A stretch of DNA of 64,000 nucleotides from positions 124,001 through 188,000 of the forward strand of contig NZ_PJIP01000005.1 in NCBI RefSeq assembly GCF_002929375.1, written 5' to 3'. Position 1 is the first letter of the stretch; every line of letters starts with the position of its first letter. Made by a program: the position numbers and the translations under genes. The notes below the pieces were generated by a model. The model worked only from the letters and a program-made list of their open reading frames with translations, was not told where the DNA came from and did not search any database. Positions 17,705 to 25,668 of this stretch are shown here, piece after piece. The stretch is from Arthrobacter sp. DWC3. Its GTDB lineage: Bacteria > Actinomycetota > Actinomycetes > Actinomycetales > Micrococcaceae.

Positions 17705-17940
17705 CTCATGATGCAGCAATCCGCGATGGGCCCGACCGAGGCGCCGGGTCCCCGGTGTCGATACTGCCGGCCCGCGGTGCCGCTGGAGTCTCTGTTCATA
17801 CCGGAGCAGAGGCTTCGAAGGTTATCCACTTACCCGGATGCGACGGCCGGCCGGCTTCCGGTCGGCGCCAGAGTTAATGGGGCGGCGACCGCCGCTCACG
17901 CCACGTGGACGGGGCCCACGTCGATGGAGAAGGAGATGTC
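17705..17940 (+). other. 236-base leader between tadC and the pilin gene
   Basis: No gene seen. TTATCCACT at 17822-17830 is eight of nine to a DnaA box. AAGGAG at 17930-17935 is the ribosome site for the pilin ATG at 17941. The length suggests a separate pilin promoter or transcript processing site, but no clear -35/-10 pair stands out. Confidence 0.4.
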
Positions 17941-18588
17941 ATGGCAACGCGGATGCAGTACGAGACGATGGAGGATCCGGGGCGGATCGGAGGGGGAGCC
18001 TTCTCGAAGGAGGAAATGGTCGCCGTCCCACAGGATGGATCGTTGGCACGCAGGACCGCCACCTGCCCCGTGATGCCCGTGTCAGTAGTCTCTCCGGCGC
18101 AGGGACAGGCGCAGATCGGACGGGCGCAGATCGGACACACGGCGGCAGTCGGCGCAGGGGCCGGTGCTGGAGGGGGCAGGACAGGAGTGGGCGGTGTAGG
18201 AAGGACCACTCCCGGAGAAATCAGTGCCGGAGGAACCGGCACGGAAGGGACCACTCTCGGAGGAACCGGCACGGGAGGAACCTTCCCCGGAGGGGCCGGC
18301 GCTGGGGAAACCAGCATGGGAGGGACCAGTGTAGGAGTCGAGCGCACCCTGCTCGGCGGTGACCGGGCCGTACGCCGTGCCGAAGCGCGGCGGCGGAGAT
18401 CGAACGACAGGGCGATCCGGAACCGCCTGAACGTGATGGACGGGGAAGCAGGAATGGCGACTGCTGAGTATGCGATCGCCACGCTCGCTGCGGTGGGGTT
18501 CGCCGCGCTGCTCGTGGCCGTCCTGTCGAGTGGGGAGGTGAGAGGGCTGCTGATGTCCCTCATCACGTCCGCGCTGAACTTCGGCTGA
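17941..18588 (+). CDS. Flp/Tad-type prepilin (DUF4244) with a long repeat-containing leader
   Basis: A 215-residue product whose last 44 residues are a typical Flp/DUF4244 pilin. 'GEAG' is followed by 'MATAEYAIATLAAVGFAALL', matching the Flp processing motif G/XXXXEY, so mature pilin would start at Met172 with Glu5 and Tyr6. The preceding 171 residues replace the usual short basic leader. They hold a Gly/Thr-rich region with four 10-residue repeats (GGTGTEGTTL-like) and then an Arg-rich segment before the cleavage site. Start ATG 17941 has AAGGAG at five bases. An internal ATG at 18436 would give a 50-residue prepilin but has no good ribosome site. Gene order matches known Tad loci; tadE overlaps by TGATG. 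Confidence 0.8.
   Translation: MATRMQYETMEDPGRIGGGAFSKEEMVAVPQDGSLARRTATCPVMPVSVVSPAQGQAQIGRAQIGHTAAVGAGAGAGGGRTGVGGVGRTTPGEISAGGTGTEGTTLGGTGTGGTFPGGAGAGETSMGGTSVGVERTLLGGDRAVRRAEARRRRSNDRAIRNRLNVMDGEAGMATAEYAIATLAAVGFAALLVAVLSSGEVRGLLMSLITSALNFG
18229..18336 (+). repeat. 30-base tandem repeats in the prepilin leader
   Basis: Units start at 18229, 18259, 18289 and 18319 (last partial), each beginning GGAGG(A/G)RCC-like and encoding GGTGTEGTTL, GGTGTGGTFP, GGAGAGETSM and GGTSVG. The phase is kept, so copy-number change would alter leader length without breaking the frame. Third codon positions are less GC-rich than in neighbouring genes. Confidence 0.8.
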
Positions 18589-19160
18589 TGCGCAGCGGCC
18601 AGGACGGGTCGAGAGGCGGCACGATGCCGACACCCACAGCATCGAAACCGACTGCACCGAAACCTACGGTGTCGGGACCGACTGCACCGGAACCGACGGT
18701 GTCGGGACCCACGGCCCCTGGGCGCCGGGATCGTGGCCGCCGGGATCGTGGGCGCCGGGATGGTGGCCGCCGGAACCGTGGGTTCGGAGCAGCCCGGGCC
18801 TCGGGGGAGCGGTCGACGCTGCTGCAGCAGGGCTCCGTCACCGCCGAGGTCGCCGTCGTCCTGCCCGTCCTGGTCGTCCTGCTCGCCATCCTGATCGGCA
18901 CGGCCCACGTCGGTGCCACCCAGCTCCGGCTCGAGGAGGCGGCCCGGGCCGGCGCCCGCGAACTGATGCGGGGTGAGCGTAGCGAGTCGGTGCAGGCGAC
19001 GGTGCAGCGGCTTGCGGGAAGCGGGGCGTCGGCGCGGATCGTGTCGGGTGCGGGCTGGACGACGGTGGAAGTGCGGGCTCGGGTGGACGGTCCTTTCGTC
19101 GACCTGATGGACATCGAACTGCATGCTTCGGCGTCAGGGAAGGAGGAACGCGGTGGGTAG
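18588..19160 (+). CDS. tadE: TadE-like pseudopilin with repeat-rich leader
   Basis: A 190-residue TadE-family minor pilin. The signature 'GSVTAEVAVVLPVLVVLLAI' follows a Gly with Glu at +5, typical for prepilin-peptidase processing. The mature part of about 110 residues has the TadE core 'QLRLEEAARAGARELMRG'. Upstream are about 75 residues of leader with two 10-residue Pro/Thr repeats and four GRRDR-like pentads, longer than usual. It begins at the overlapping TGATG with the pilin gene, and its end overlaps the tadG-like gene by eight bases. No prepilin peptidase gene is in the window. Confidence 0.85.
   Translation: MRSGQDGSRGGTMPTPTASKPTAPKPTVSGPTAPEPTVSGPTAPGRRDRGRRDRGRRDGGRRNRGFGAARASGERSTLLQQGSVTAEVAVVLPVLVVLLAILIGTAHVGATQLRLEEAARAGARELMRGERSESVQATVQRLAGSGASARIVSGAGWTTVEVRARVDGPFVDLMDIELHASASGKEERGG
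18648..18707 (+). repeat. Two 30-base tandem repeats in tadE
   Basis: Units at 18648-18677 and 18678-18707 differ at three positions and encode PTAPKPTVSG and PTAPEPTVSG. A third partial copy (PTAP) follows. Confidence 0.8.
18720..18779 (+). repeat. Four 15-base tandem repeats in tadE
   Basis: GGGCGCCGGGATCGT-like units begin at 18720, 18735, 18750 and 18765, encoding GRRDR, GRRDR, GRRDG and GRRNR immediately before the predicted processing region. Confidence 0.8.
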
Positions 19161-19533
19161 GACGGCACGGACCGTAGGGCGCCCCCATGATCCGGAGCGG
19201 GGTGCCGGGACGCTCCTCATGGCAGGGCTCGCACTGCTGGCGTTACTCCTGATCGCCTCCGCGGCCCTCCTGCTGCAGGCCGCGGCGGCTGCGTCGAAGG
19301 CGGCGACCGCAGCCGACCTCGCGGCGCTGGCGGCGGCGGACGCCGTCAGGGGAATCACTCCGGGAGACCCTTGCTCGGCGGCAGGAGAGGTGGCGGACCG
19401 CCACGGAGCGGCCCTGCAGGAGTGTTCCGTGGGAGAGACAGGGCCCGGGACGGCCGTGGTCCGTGTGTCCGTCAGCGGGCGCGGTCTGCTCCCGGACGCG
19501 GTCGGCAGGGCGCGGGCGGGACCACCGCCGTGA
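19153..19533 (+). CDS. TadG-like/second TadE-like protein of the helicase-secretion locus
   Basis: A 126-residue protein with one N-terminal hydrophobic helix after 'RGAGTLLMAGLALLALLLIA' and a short periplasmic tail starting 'AAAAASKAATAADLAALAAADAV'-like (an Ala-rich stretch interrupted by Asp residues). This is the pattern of the helicase/secretion-neighbourhood TadE-like family (Rv3654c type). Cys residues in 'GDPCSAAGE' and 'LQECSVG' could form a disulphide. GTG 19153 is chosen because AGGAGG lies at 19141-19146; it overlaps tadE by eight bases. It ends the Tad operon, 29 bases from the converging helicase gene. Confidence 0.82.
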   Translation: MGRTARTVGRPHDPERGAGTLLMAGLALLALLLIASAALLLQAAAAASKAATAADLAALAAADAVRGITPGDPCSAAGEVADRHGAALQECSVGETGPGTAVVRVSVSGRGLLPDAVGRARAGPPP

Positions 19534-19562
19534 GAGGACAGGAGATACGGGTTGGCCCGTCG

Positions 19563-21986
19563 TCAGCGGGCTGCTCCACCGGGCGCAGTGGCCGCAGCCG
19601 CGGTGGAGGTTCCTGCAGTCTCCGTCGGCGCCGCTGCGGCAGCCGGGAGGACGTCCCCGGCGGAAGCACCCGCTGCCTGGTTGAGGATGAGGGAGAGCAC
19701 CGCGACGGCGCCGCCCTTGCTCAGCGGGTTGTTCCTGTTGCCGCACTTGGGGGACTGCACGCACGAGGGGCAGCCGGACTCGCACTCGCACGCCTCGATG
19801 GCGTCGCGGGTCGCCGACAGCCAGGTGCGGGCAGCCTCGAACCCGCGCTCCGCGAAGCCCGCGCCCCCCGGGTGCCCGTCGTACACGAAGATGGTCGGCA
19901 GGCCCGTGTCGGCGTGCAGCGCCGTCGACACTCCGCCGATGTCCCACCGGTCGCTCGACGCGACGAGCGGCAGCAGCCCGATCGCGGCGTGCTCGGCGGC
20001 GTGAAGCGCGCCGGGAAGTTCCTCCGCCAGGATGCCCTCGGCTTCGAGCAGCTCGGGACTGATCTCGAACCACACGCTCTTCGTGAACAGATCCCGGGCC
20101 TCGAGTTCCAGGGGTTCCTCGCCCAGGATCTCGTTGGAGGAGAACGCCTTGCGCTGGAAGGACACCACCTGGGTGGTGACCTTCACGTCGCCGAAGTTCG
20201 CGAGGACCCCGCCCCACAGGGCACTGACATCACGCCCGATCACCTCGATCTGCGTGACGTCCCGCGCCTGTGTGTAATAGTCCGGATGGGCCCGCGACAC
20301 CACGGCGCAGTGGTCCTGCTCATTGAGCTCCTGCACCACGAACGTCCGGCCCTGGTGCACGTACACCGCGCCGGGATGTGCCTGGTAGTGGCTCTGCGGC
20401 GAGTCCATGGTGCCCAGCAGGGCGCCGGAGTCCGCGTCGACGATGTTGATGGGCCCGCCGCCGTCGGCGCGGAGGTTGACCATCGCCGCGGCGCTCTGGG
20501 GGTGGGTCCAGAACCAGCCCGCGGGCCGGCGCCGCAGGAAGCCCTGGTCGCACAGGGTTCCGAGCAGGGCTTCCGACGTCGCCCCGAAGAGCTCGAGGTC
20601 CGCCTCGGTCAGGGGCAGTTCGGCCGCTGCGGCGCACAGGTGCGGTCCGAGCACGTAGGGATTGGAGGGGTCGAACACGGTGGCCTCGACGGCGAGGTCG
20701 AACACGGCCTCGGGATGGTGCACGAGGTACGTGTCGAGGGGATCGTCACTGGCGACGAACGCGGCGATGGCGTCCTGTCCTGACCGCCCTGCCCTGCCGA
20801 TCTGCTGCATGAGGGACGCGCGGGTCCCCGGCCAGCCGGCCACGAGGACGGCGTCGAGGCCGGAGATGTCGATGCCGAGTTCGAGGGCGGAGGTGCTGGC
20901 CACCCCCAGCAGTTCGCCGCTGCGCAGCGACGACTCGAGGGCCCGCCGCTCCTCCGGCAGGTAGCCCGAACGGTAGGCGGCGATGCGGTGCGGCAGGCTC
21001 GGGTGCACGTCCTCGAGCATCCGCCGGGTGGTCTGCGCGATGCTCTCCGCCCCGCGCCGCGATTTGATGAACGCGATGGTCCTCACCTGGGAGGAGACGA
21101 GGTTCGCGAGCAGGTCGGACGTCTCCGCGATCACCGTCCGCCGGGAGGGGGCTCCGTTCTCGCCCTTCAGCCCGGTCAGCTGCGGCTCCCAGAAGGCGAC
21201 CGTGGTGGAGCCGTGCGGTGAGCAGTCCTCGTCGACGGCCCGCGCGGGAGCGCCGATCAGCCGGCCGAAGGACGCGGCCGGCGCTGCCGAGGTCGCCGAC
21301 GCCCCGATGAACACGGGATGCGCGCCGTAGCTCGCGCAGATCCGGCGCAGCCGCCGCAGGAGGTTCGCGACGTGGGAGCCGAACACCCCCCGGTAGCTGT
21401 GTGCCTCGTCGATGATCACGAACTTCAGCCGCCGGAAGAACCGTGCCCACCACGTGTGGTTCGGGAGGATCCCGTAGTGGAGCATGTCGGGGTTCGCGAG
21501 GACCAGATTGGCGTGGTCGCGGATCCAGCGGCGGGCACCGGACTCCGTGTCGCCGTCGTACGTCTCGGCCCGCACCGTGGGCAGCTTCAGTGCGTTGACG
21601 GCGGAGAGCTGATCCGCTGCCAGCGCCTTCGTGGGCGCGAGGTAGAGGGCCACCGACCCGTTAGGAGCGAGCGTGGCCCGGTTCGCCAGTTCGCTGCGGT
21701 GGATCTCGTCGAGCACGGGCAGCTGGTAGCAGAGGGACTTCCCGGACGCGGTGCCCGTGGCGATGATCGTGTGGGCGCCGCCATGGACCGACGTGGCACC
21801 CTCGACCTGGTGGCGCCAGGGCTCGTGCACGCCGCGCGCGGCGAAGGCGGACACGACGTCGGGGTGGGCCCATTCCGGCCACGGGGCGTGCTCGGCGTCG
21901 CGGGCAGGGATCTCGCGGACATGCAGCAGTTGCTCGGGGTCGGGTCCACCCCCGAGAAGGGGAATGAGGGAGTCGTGCGCAGCCAC
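19563..21986 (-). CDS. DEAD/DEAH-box helicase with DUF1998-type C-terminus (helicase-secretion neighbourhood)
   Basis: An 807-residue superfamily 2 helicase of the YprA/Hrq1-like type found beside Tad loci (Rv3649 relative). Motif I is 'ATGTASGKSLCYQLP', motif II 'VIIDEAHSYRGVFG', motif III 'IGASATS' and motif VI 'QQIGRAGRSGQ'. The C-terminal region has four cysteines in 'CECESGCPSCVQSPKCGN', a probable metal site of the DUF1998 (MrfB) type. Relatives act in DNA repair, for example after mitomycin damage; the link to the pilus operon is positional only. It converges with the Tad operon. The GNAT gene lies upstream on the same strand. Confidence 0.92.
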   Translation of the reverse strand: MAAHDSLIPLLGGGPDPEQLLHVREIPARDAEHAPWPEWAHPDVVSAFAARGVHEPWRHQVEGATSVHGGAHTIIATGTASGKSLCYQLPVLDEIHRSELANRATLAPNGSVALYLAPTKALAADQLSAVNALKLPTVRAETYDGDTESGARRWIRDHANLVLANPDMLHYGILPNHTWWARFFRRLKFVIIDEAHSYRGVFGSHVANLLRRLRRICASYGAHPVFIGASATSAAPAASFGRLIGAPARAVDEDCSPHGSTTVAFWEPQLTGLKGENGAPSRRTVIAETSDLLANLVSSQVRTIAFIKSRRGAESIAQTTRRMLEDVHPSLPHRIAAYRSGYLPEERRALESSLRSGELLGVASTSALELGIDISGLDAVLVAGWPGTRASLMQQIGRAGRSGQDAIAAFVASDDPLDTYLVHHPEAVFDLAVEATVFDPSNPYVLGPHLCAAAAELPLTEADLELFGATSEALLGTLCDQGFLRRRPAGWFWTHPQSAAAMVNLRADGGGPINIVDADSGALLGTMDSPQSHYQAHPGAVYVHQGRTFVVQELNEQDHCAVVSRAHPDYYTQARDVTQIEVIGRDVSALWGGVLANFGDVKVTTQVVSFQRKAFSSNEILGEEPLELEARDLFTKSVWFEISPELLEAEGILAEELPGALHAAEHAAIGLLPLVASSDRWDIGGVSTALHADTGLPTIFVYDGHPGGAGFAERGFEAARTWLSATRDAIEACECESGCPSCVQSPKCGNRNNPLSKGGAVAVLSLILNQAAGASAGDVLPAAAAAPTETAGTSTAAAATAPGGAAR

Positions 21987-22034
21987 GCCGCCATTCTCCC
22001 ATCGGCGTGCCGACGGAGATCGCGGAACGGGTCC

Positions 22035-22685
22035 TTATCCTCTGATGACGAACACATCGGTCAGGTGCTGCCACCCCAGGAACTCGTACAGCGCCCGCCC
22101 GTCGGCGGAGGCCATGAGCAGGCCGGTGGTGACGTCGTCCTCCAGGACGCCGGCGGTGAGGGCGCGCATCACGTAGCTGCCCAGCCCCCGCCGCCGGAAA
22201 CCTTCCTCCGTGACGATGCGGTCGTAGACCGCGTACTCGCCGACGACCGAGACGGACCCACGGGCCGCCAGGCGCCCGTGGGAGTGGACGGTGACACGGC
22301 GGCACGCCCCGTCGCGGATACGCCCGAGCACGAAGTCGTCGCCGGGTGCCCGGGGGTCCTCGACGTCCTGGCCGTGCATGTCGACGCTCATGAGCGACTG
22401 CTGGCGGTCGGTCACACGCATGCGGAGCGGGGCGGCGGCGTCGATCAGCTCCTGCATCCGGGTGGTCACGACGGTCAGCACCCGCAGGGGGTCCTGCCGG
22501 GTCTCGGCGGCCACGTCGAGGAACTGCTCGGTGGTGGGCTCGAACAGGAAGTGCTCCGTCTGGTTCTGCTGGTCGGTCAGGAGGACGGAGGTGGTGCGGC
22601 CGTCGTCGTGCGGCTCGTAGCCCCTGCACGCGGACCACCCGGTGATCCACGTCGCGAGGAGTTCTTTGTCTGCTTGTGCGCCCAT
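22035..22685 (-). CDS. GNAT family N-acetyltransferase
   Basis: A 216-residue protein with a C-terminal GNAT fold. 'AVYDRIVTEEGFRRRGLGSY' contains the acetyl-CoA pyrophosphate loop R-X-X-G-X-G, and 'GLLMASADGRALYEFLGW' is the usual ending. The N-terminal half ('SVLLTDQQNQTEHFLFEPT') is a substrate-side domain I cannot assign. The substrate is unknown. ATG 22685 is the only start just ahead of the conserved region. It is divergent from trhO (86 bases) and probably co-directional with the helicase. Confidence 0.87.
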   Translation of the reverse strand: MGAQADKELLATWITGWSACRGYEPHDDGRTTSVLLTDQQNQTEHFLFEPTTEQFLDVAAETRQDPLRVLTVVTTRMQELIDAAAPLRMRVTDRQQSLMSVDMHGQDVEDPRAPGDDFVLGRIRDGACRRVTVHSHGRLAARGSVSVVGEYAVYDRIVTEEGFRRRGLGSYVMRALTAGVLEDDVTTGLLMASADGRALYEFLGWQHLTDVFVIRG

Positions 22686-22771
22686 GTTCTGAACCCTAGT
22701 TCTCGTCGGGGGCGTTGGACATAGAGGGCCGCGAGCCTGACCGTTTCGAGACGCGAAGTACGCTTTAACGC

Positions 22772-23698
22772 GTGTCCACGAACCGTATCGCCCTCTACTA
22801 CGCCTTCGCGCCACTGCCCGATCCGGAAGCGATACGGCTGTGGCAGCGCGCCCTCTGCGAGAAGTGGGGGCTGCGCGGGCGGATCCTGATCTCGAAGGAC
22901 GGCATCAACGGCACGGTGGGCGGCGAGGTCGGCGCCGTGAAGCAGTACGTGAAGACGACGCGCGAGTACCCGGCGTTCAAGGGCATGGAGGTCAAGTGGT
23001 CCGACGGCGGTGCGGAGGACTTCCCGCGCCTGAGCGTCAAGGTCCGCGACGAGATCGTGTCCTTCGGCGCCCCCGGCGAACTGAAGGTCGACGAGAACGG
23101 GGTGGTGGGCGGTGGCACGCACCTGGCACCCGAGGAACTGCACGCGCTGGTCGACGCCAAGCGTGCGGCGGGGGAGGAGGTCGTCTTCTTCGACGGCCGG
23201 AATGCCCTCGAGGCGCAGATCGGGCGGTTCAAGGGCGCGGTGGTGCCCGATGTGCGGACCACCCACGACTTCGTCCGCGAACTCGATTCCGGTCGGTACG
23301 ACGACCTCAAGGACAAGCCCGTCGTCACCTACTGCACGGGCGGCATCCGCTGCGAGGTGCTCTCCAGCCTCATGGTCAACCGCGGCTTCCAGGAGGTCTA
23401 CCAGCTCGACGGCGGGATCGTCCGCTACGGGGAGAAGTACCGTGACGCCGGGCTCTGGGAGGGATCGCTGTACGTCTTCGACAAGCGCATGCACCTCGAG
23501 TTCAGCGACGACGCCGTGACCCTCGGCAGGTGCGTGCGGTGCCACGCACCCACGAGTACCTTCGAGAACTGCTCCAACCCCGCCTGCCGCAACCTCACCC
23601 TGTACTGCGCGAGGTGCGCCGCCGATCCCGCCACGCTGCGCTGCCCGCAGGGCTGCGAGTCGGACGAAGCCGAAGCGACGGCTGCGGGGGCCGCATGA
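22772..23698 (+). CDS. trhO: tRNA uridine(34) hydroxylase, rhodanese type
   Basis: A 308-residue YceA/TrhO protein, which hydroxylates U34 of some tRNAs in an oxygen-dependent step toward xo5U-type modification. The N-terminal UPF0176 domain ends near residue 110 ('[20 protein letters not shown]'). The rhodanese domain carries the catalytic Cys188 in '[11 protein letters not shown]'. The C-terminus is Cys-rich ('[14 protein letters not shown]', 'YCARCAADP', 'RCPQGCE'), typical for the family. The GTG start at 22772 matches family length. ATGA overlap with the following methyltransferase gene implies an operon. Confidence 0.93.
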   Translation: MSTNRIALYYAFAPLPDPEAIRLWQRALCEKWGLRGRILISKDGINGTVGGEVGAVKQYVKTTREYPAFKGMEVKWSDGGAEDFPRLSVKVRDEIVSFGAPGELKVDENGVVGGGTHLAPEELHALVDAKRAAGEEVVFFDGRNALEAQIGRFKGAVVPDVRTTHDFVRELDSGRYDDLKDKPVVTYCTGGIRCEVLSSLMVNRGFQEVYQLDGGIVRYGEKYRDAGLWEGSLYVFDKRMHLEFSDDAVTLGRCVRCHAPTSTFENCSNPACRNLTLYCARCAADPATLRCPQGCESDEAEATAAGAA

Positions 23699-25548
23699 CG
23701 ACCCTCCCTCAAGGCCATCGGGAGTTCGACGACGACATTCCGTCCGCGCCGTGCAGCGTGGACCTCGTGGCACTCGAAGCCCTCGCCGCCGAGCTGGCGT
23801 CCCTCGACTACACGGTCGACGGCGTCGGGTCCCTCCTCGGCGGTCCCGCCTACTCGGCGCTCGGCCGGGGCCAGTTCGCGCCGGCCCTGCTGGAGGCCCG
23901 TCGCCTCCTCCGGCACGGCCACGCGGAGGCCGTGGACCGGACCGGTCACGCGGACCTCACCGGTGCCCGACCCGTCGGCAACGCGGGCGCGGACCGGACA
24001 GGTCACGCGGACCCCGTCGATGCCCGACACGCTGCGGGGGACACCACCGGCGACCTCCGCGCCGTGCCCGTACTCCTGTGGCTCCTCGGCGAGGACGTGA
24101 CGGAGGACGACCTCCGGACGGCCTTCCCCGGGATCGGCCTCGTCGGGCTCGAACGGCTCAGGCTCATCGAGCGCATTCCCCAGGGGCCCGCACCGGCCGG
24201 CGGGACGGGTGCCGATCAGGAATCCGCCGGACCAGCCCCGGCATCCGCCGGAACAACCCTGGCATCCGCCGGGACGGACCAGGTCCCCTCCGCCTGGCGC
24301 GCCGCCGTCGAGCTCCGCCCCTACGCCTCCGACGTGGGCGGCAACCTCTGGGTGGCGAGCGACCTCGGCTCGGAACAACGTCCGGGGCGGCTGCGCCACG
24401 ACCACGTCCTCGGCATCGGCGGGGCGTCGCTGACCCTGGCGCAGGCCGTCATGAGGGCGCCCGTGGACCGGGCGCTGGACCTCGGCACGGGCTGTGGCAT
24501 CCAGGCCTTCCACCTCCTGGCTCACGCACGCCATGTCACCCTGACCGACATCTCTGCGCGGGCGCTCGCCTTCGCGCGCTTCAACCTGCTCCTGAACGCC
24601 CCGGCCCTGGGCCTCGCCGCGCACCAGCCCGGCGAGCGGGTCAGCCTGCGGCTCGGCAGCCTGCTCGAGCCGGTCGAGGGGGAACGCTTCGACCTCGTGG
24701 TCTCCAACCCTCCCTTCGTGATCACGCCGCGCACCGGTGATCCTGCGGAGTCCTACACGTACCGCGACGGCGGCCTCGCCGGGGACGCCATCGTGGAGAC
24801 CCTGGTCCGTGAGCTCCCCGGCATCCTCACGCCCGGCGGGGCTGCGCAGCTGCTCGGCAACTGGGAGATCACCGAGGGCACCGGCTGGGAGCGGCGGATC
24901 CGCGGCTTCGTGCCGCCCGGCGTCGATGCTTGGATCATCCAGCGCGAGCAGCTGACGCCCGTGCAGTACGCGGAGACGTGGCTGCGGGACGCCGCCGAGA
25001 ACCGGGACCGCGACGCCTACCTGCGGAGCTACGCCGACTACCTCGCGGACTTCGCCTCCCGGGACGTCGAGGGCATCGGCTTCGGGTCGGTATGGCTGCG
25101 GCGCCCCCGGACTCCGAGTGACCTCGTCCGCGTGACGCTCGAGGAGATCACGCACGAGATCGAGCAGCCCGTGGGCCCGCACCTGGCGGCCGCCGTCGGA
25201 CGCGCGGACTGGCTCGCCGACCACACCGAGCAGGCCGCATCGGGCATCGGCATCGCCGAGGAATTCCTCCTCGTGGCCGACGACGTCACCGAGGAACGGC
25301 ACCAGCGGCCCGGCGCGGAGCATCCCGGCGTCATCCTGCTGCGGCAGGGCGCAGGGCTCCGCCGCACCACCCTGCTGAGCACGGAGCTCGCGGGCTTCGT
25401 GTCCGCGTGCGACGGCGACCTGACGGCGGGCCAGATCGCGGGCGCCCTGGCGATGCTGCTGGATCGTCCGGACGCCGCCTTCACCTCGGAGCTGCTCGTG
25501 GATGTCGAGCAGCTCATCCGCGAGGGGTTCCTGATTCCGGCCGTCTGA
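23695..25548 (+). CDS. Class I SAM-dependent methyltransferase (NPPF motif, HemK/RsmC-like) with repeat-containing linkers
   Basis: A 617-residue protein. The SAM-binding loop '[15 protein letters not shown]' starts near residue 261, and '[11 protein letters not shown]' (Asn338) is the NPP[YF] motif of enzymes that methylate amide or exocyclic amino nitrogens of proteins, rRNA or DNA. The N-terminal 200 residues form an RsmC-like inactive domain, here expanded by two repeat blocks (DRTGHAD twice; SAG-type heptads three times). The C-terminal 200 residues are a winged-helix-like extension seen in actinobacterial homologues. The target is unknown. It overlaps trhO by ATGA, which hints at a translation-related substrate; that is inference. 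Confidence 0.88.
   Translation: MTTLPQGHREFDDDIPSAPCSVDLVALEALAAELASLDYTVDGVGSLLGGPAYSALGRGQFAPALLEARRLLRHGHAEAVDRTGHADLTGARPVGNAGADRTGHADPVDARHAAGDTTGDLRAVPVLLWLLGEDVTEDDLRTAFPGIGLVGLERLRLIERIPQGPAPAGGTGADQESAGPAPASAGTTLASAGTDQVPSAWRAAVELRPYASDVGGNLWVASDLGSEQRPGRLRHDHVLGIGGASLTLAQAVMRAPVDRALDLGTGCGIQAFHLLAHARHVTLTDISARALAFARFNLLLNAPALGLAAHQPGERVSLRLGSLLEPVEGERFDLVVSNPPFVITPRTGDPAESYTYRDGGLAGDAIVETLVRELPGILTPGGAAQLLGNWEITEGTGWERRIRGFVPPGVDAWIIQREQLTPVQYAETWLRDAAENRDRDAYLRSYADYLADFASRDVEGIGFGSVWLRRPRTPSDLVRVTLEEITHEIEQPVGPHLAAAVGRADWLADHTEQAASGIGIAEEFLLVADDVTEERHQRPGAEHPGVILLRQGAGLRRTTLLSTELAGFVSACDGDLTAGQIAGALAMLLDRPDAAFTSELLVDVEQLIREGFLIPAV
23935..24012 (+). repeat. 57-base-spaced duplication in the methyltransferase gene
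   Basis: GACCGGACCGGTCACGCGG at 23935 recurs with one change at 23992, 57 bases (19 codons) later, giving [15 protein letters not shown] and [15 protein letters not shown] in a linker of the N-terminal domain. Confidence 0.75.
24220..24282 (+). repeat. Three 21-base tandem repeats in the methyltransferase gene
   Basis: Units at 24220, 24241 and 24262 (GMATCCGCCGG-type starts) encode [14 protein letters not shown] and ASAGTDQ just before the SAM domain. Confidence 0.75.
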
Positions 25549-25668
25549 AACCAGCCGTTACCCTTGTGCAGGTACTCATGACGCATACTGGGTGAGCGCG
25601 GCCAGCGGCATTCGGACCGGATGCCCGCGTTCATTTCCCGGCATCGCACCCGTATTCATAGGAGAGAA

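Noticed and set aside
17874-19124. Minus-strand frame with Pro/Val repeats opposite the pilin and tadE genes
   Set aside because: The repeats are the reverse complement of the sense-strand repeats. The sense genes have ribosome sites, Flp/TadE motifs and operon overlaps.
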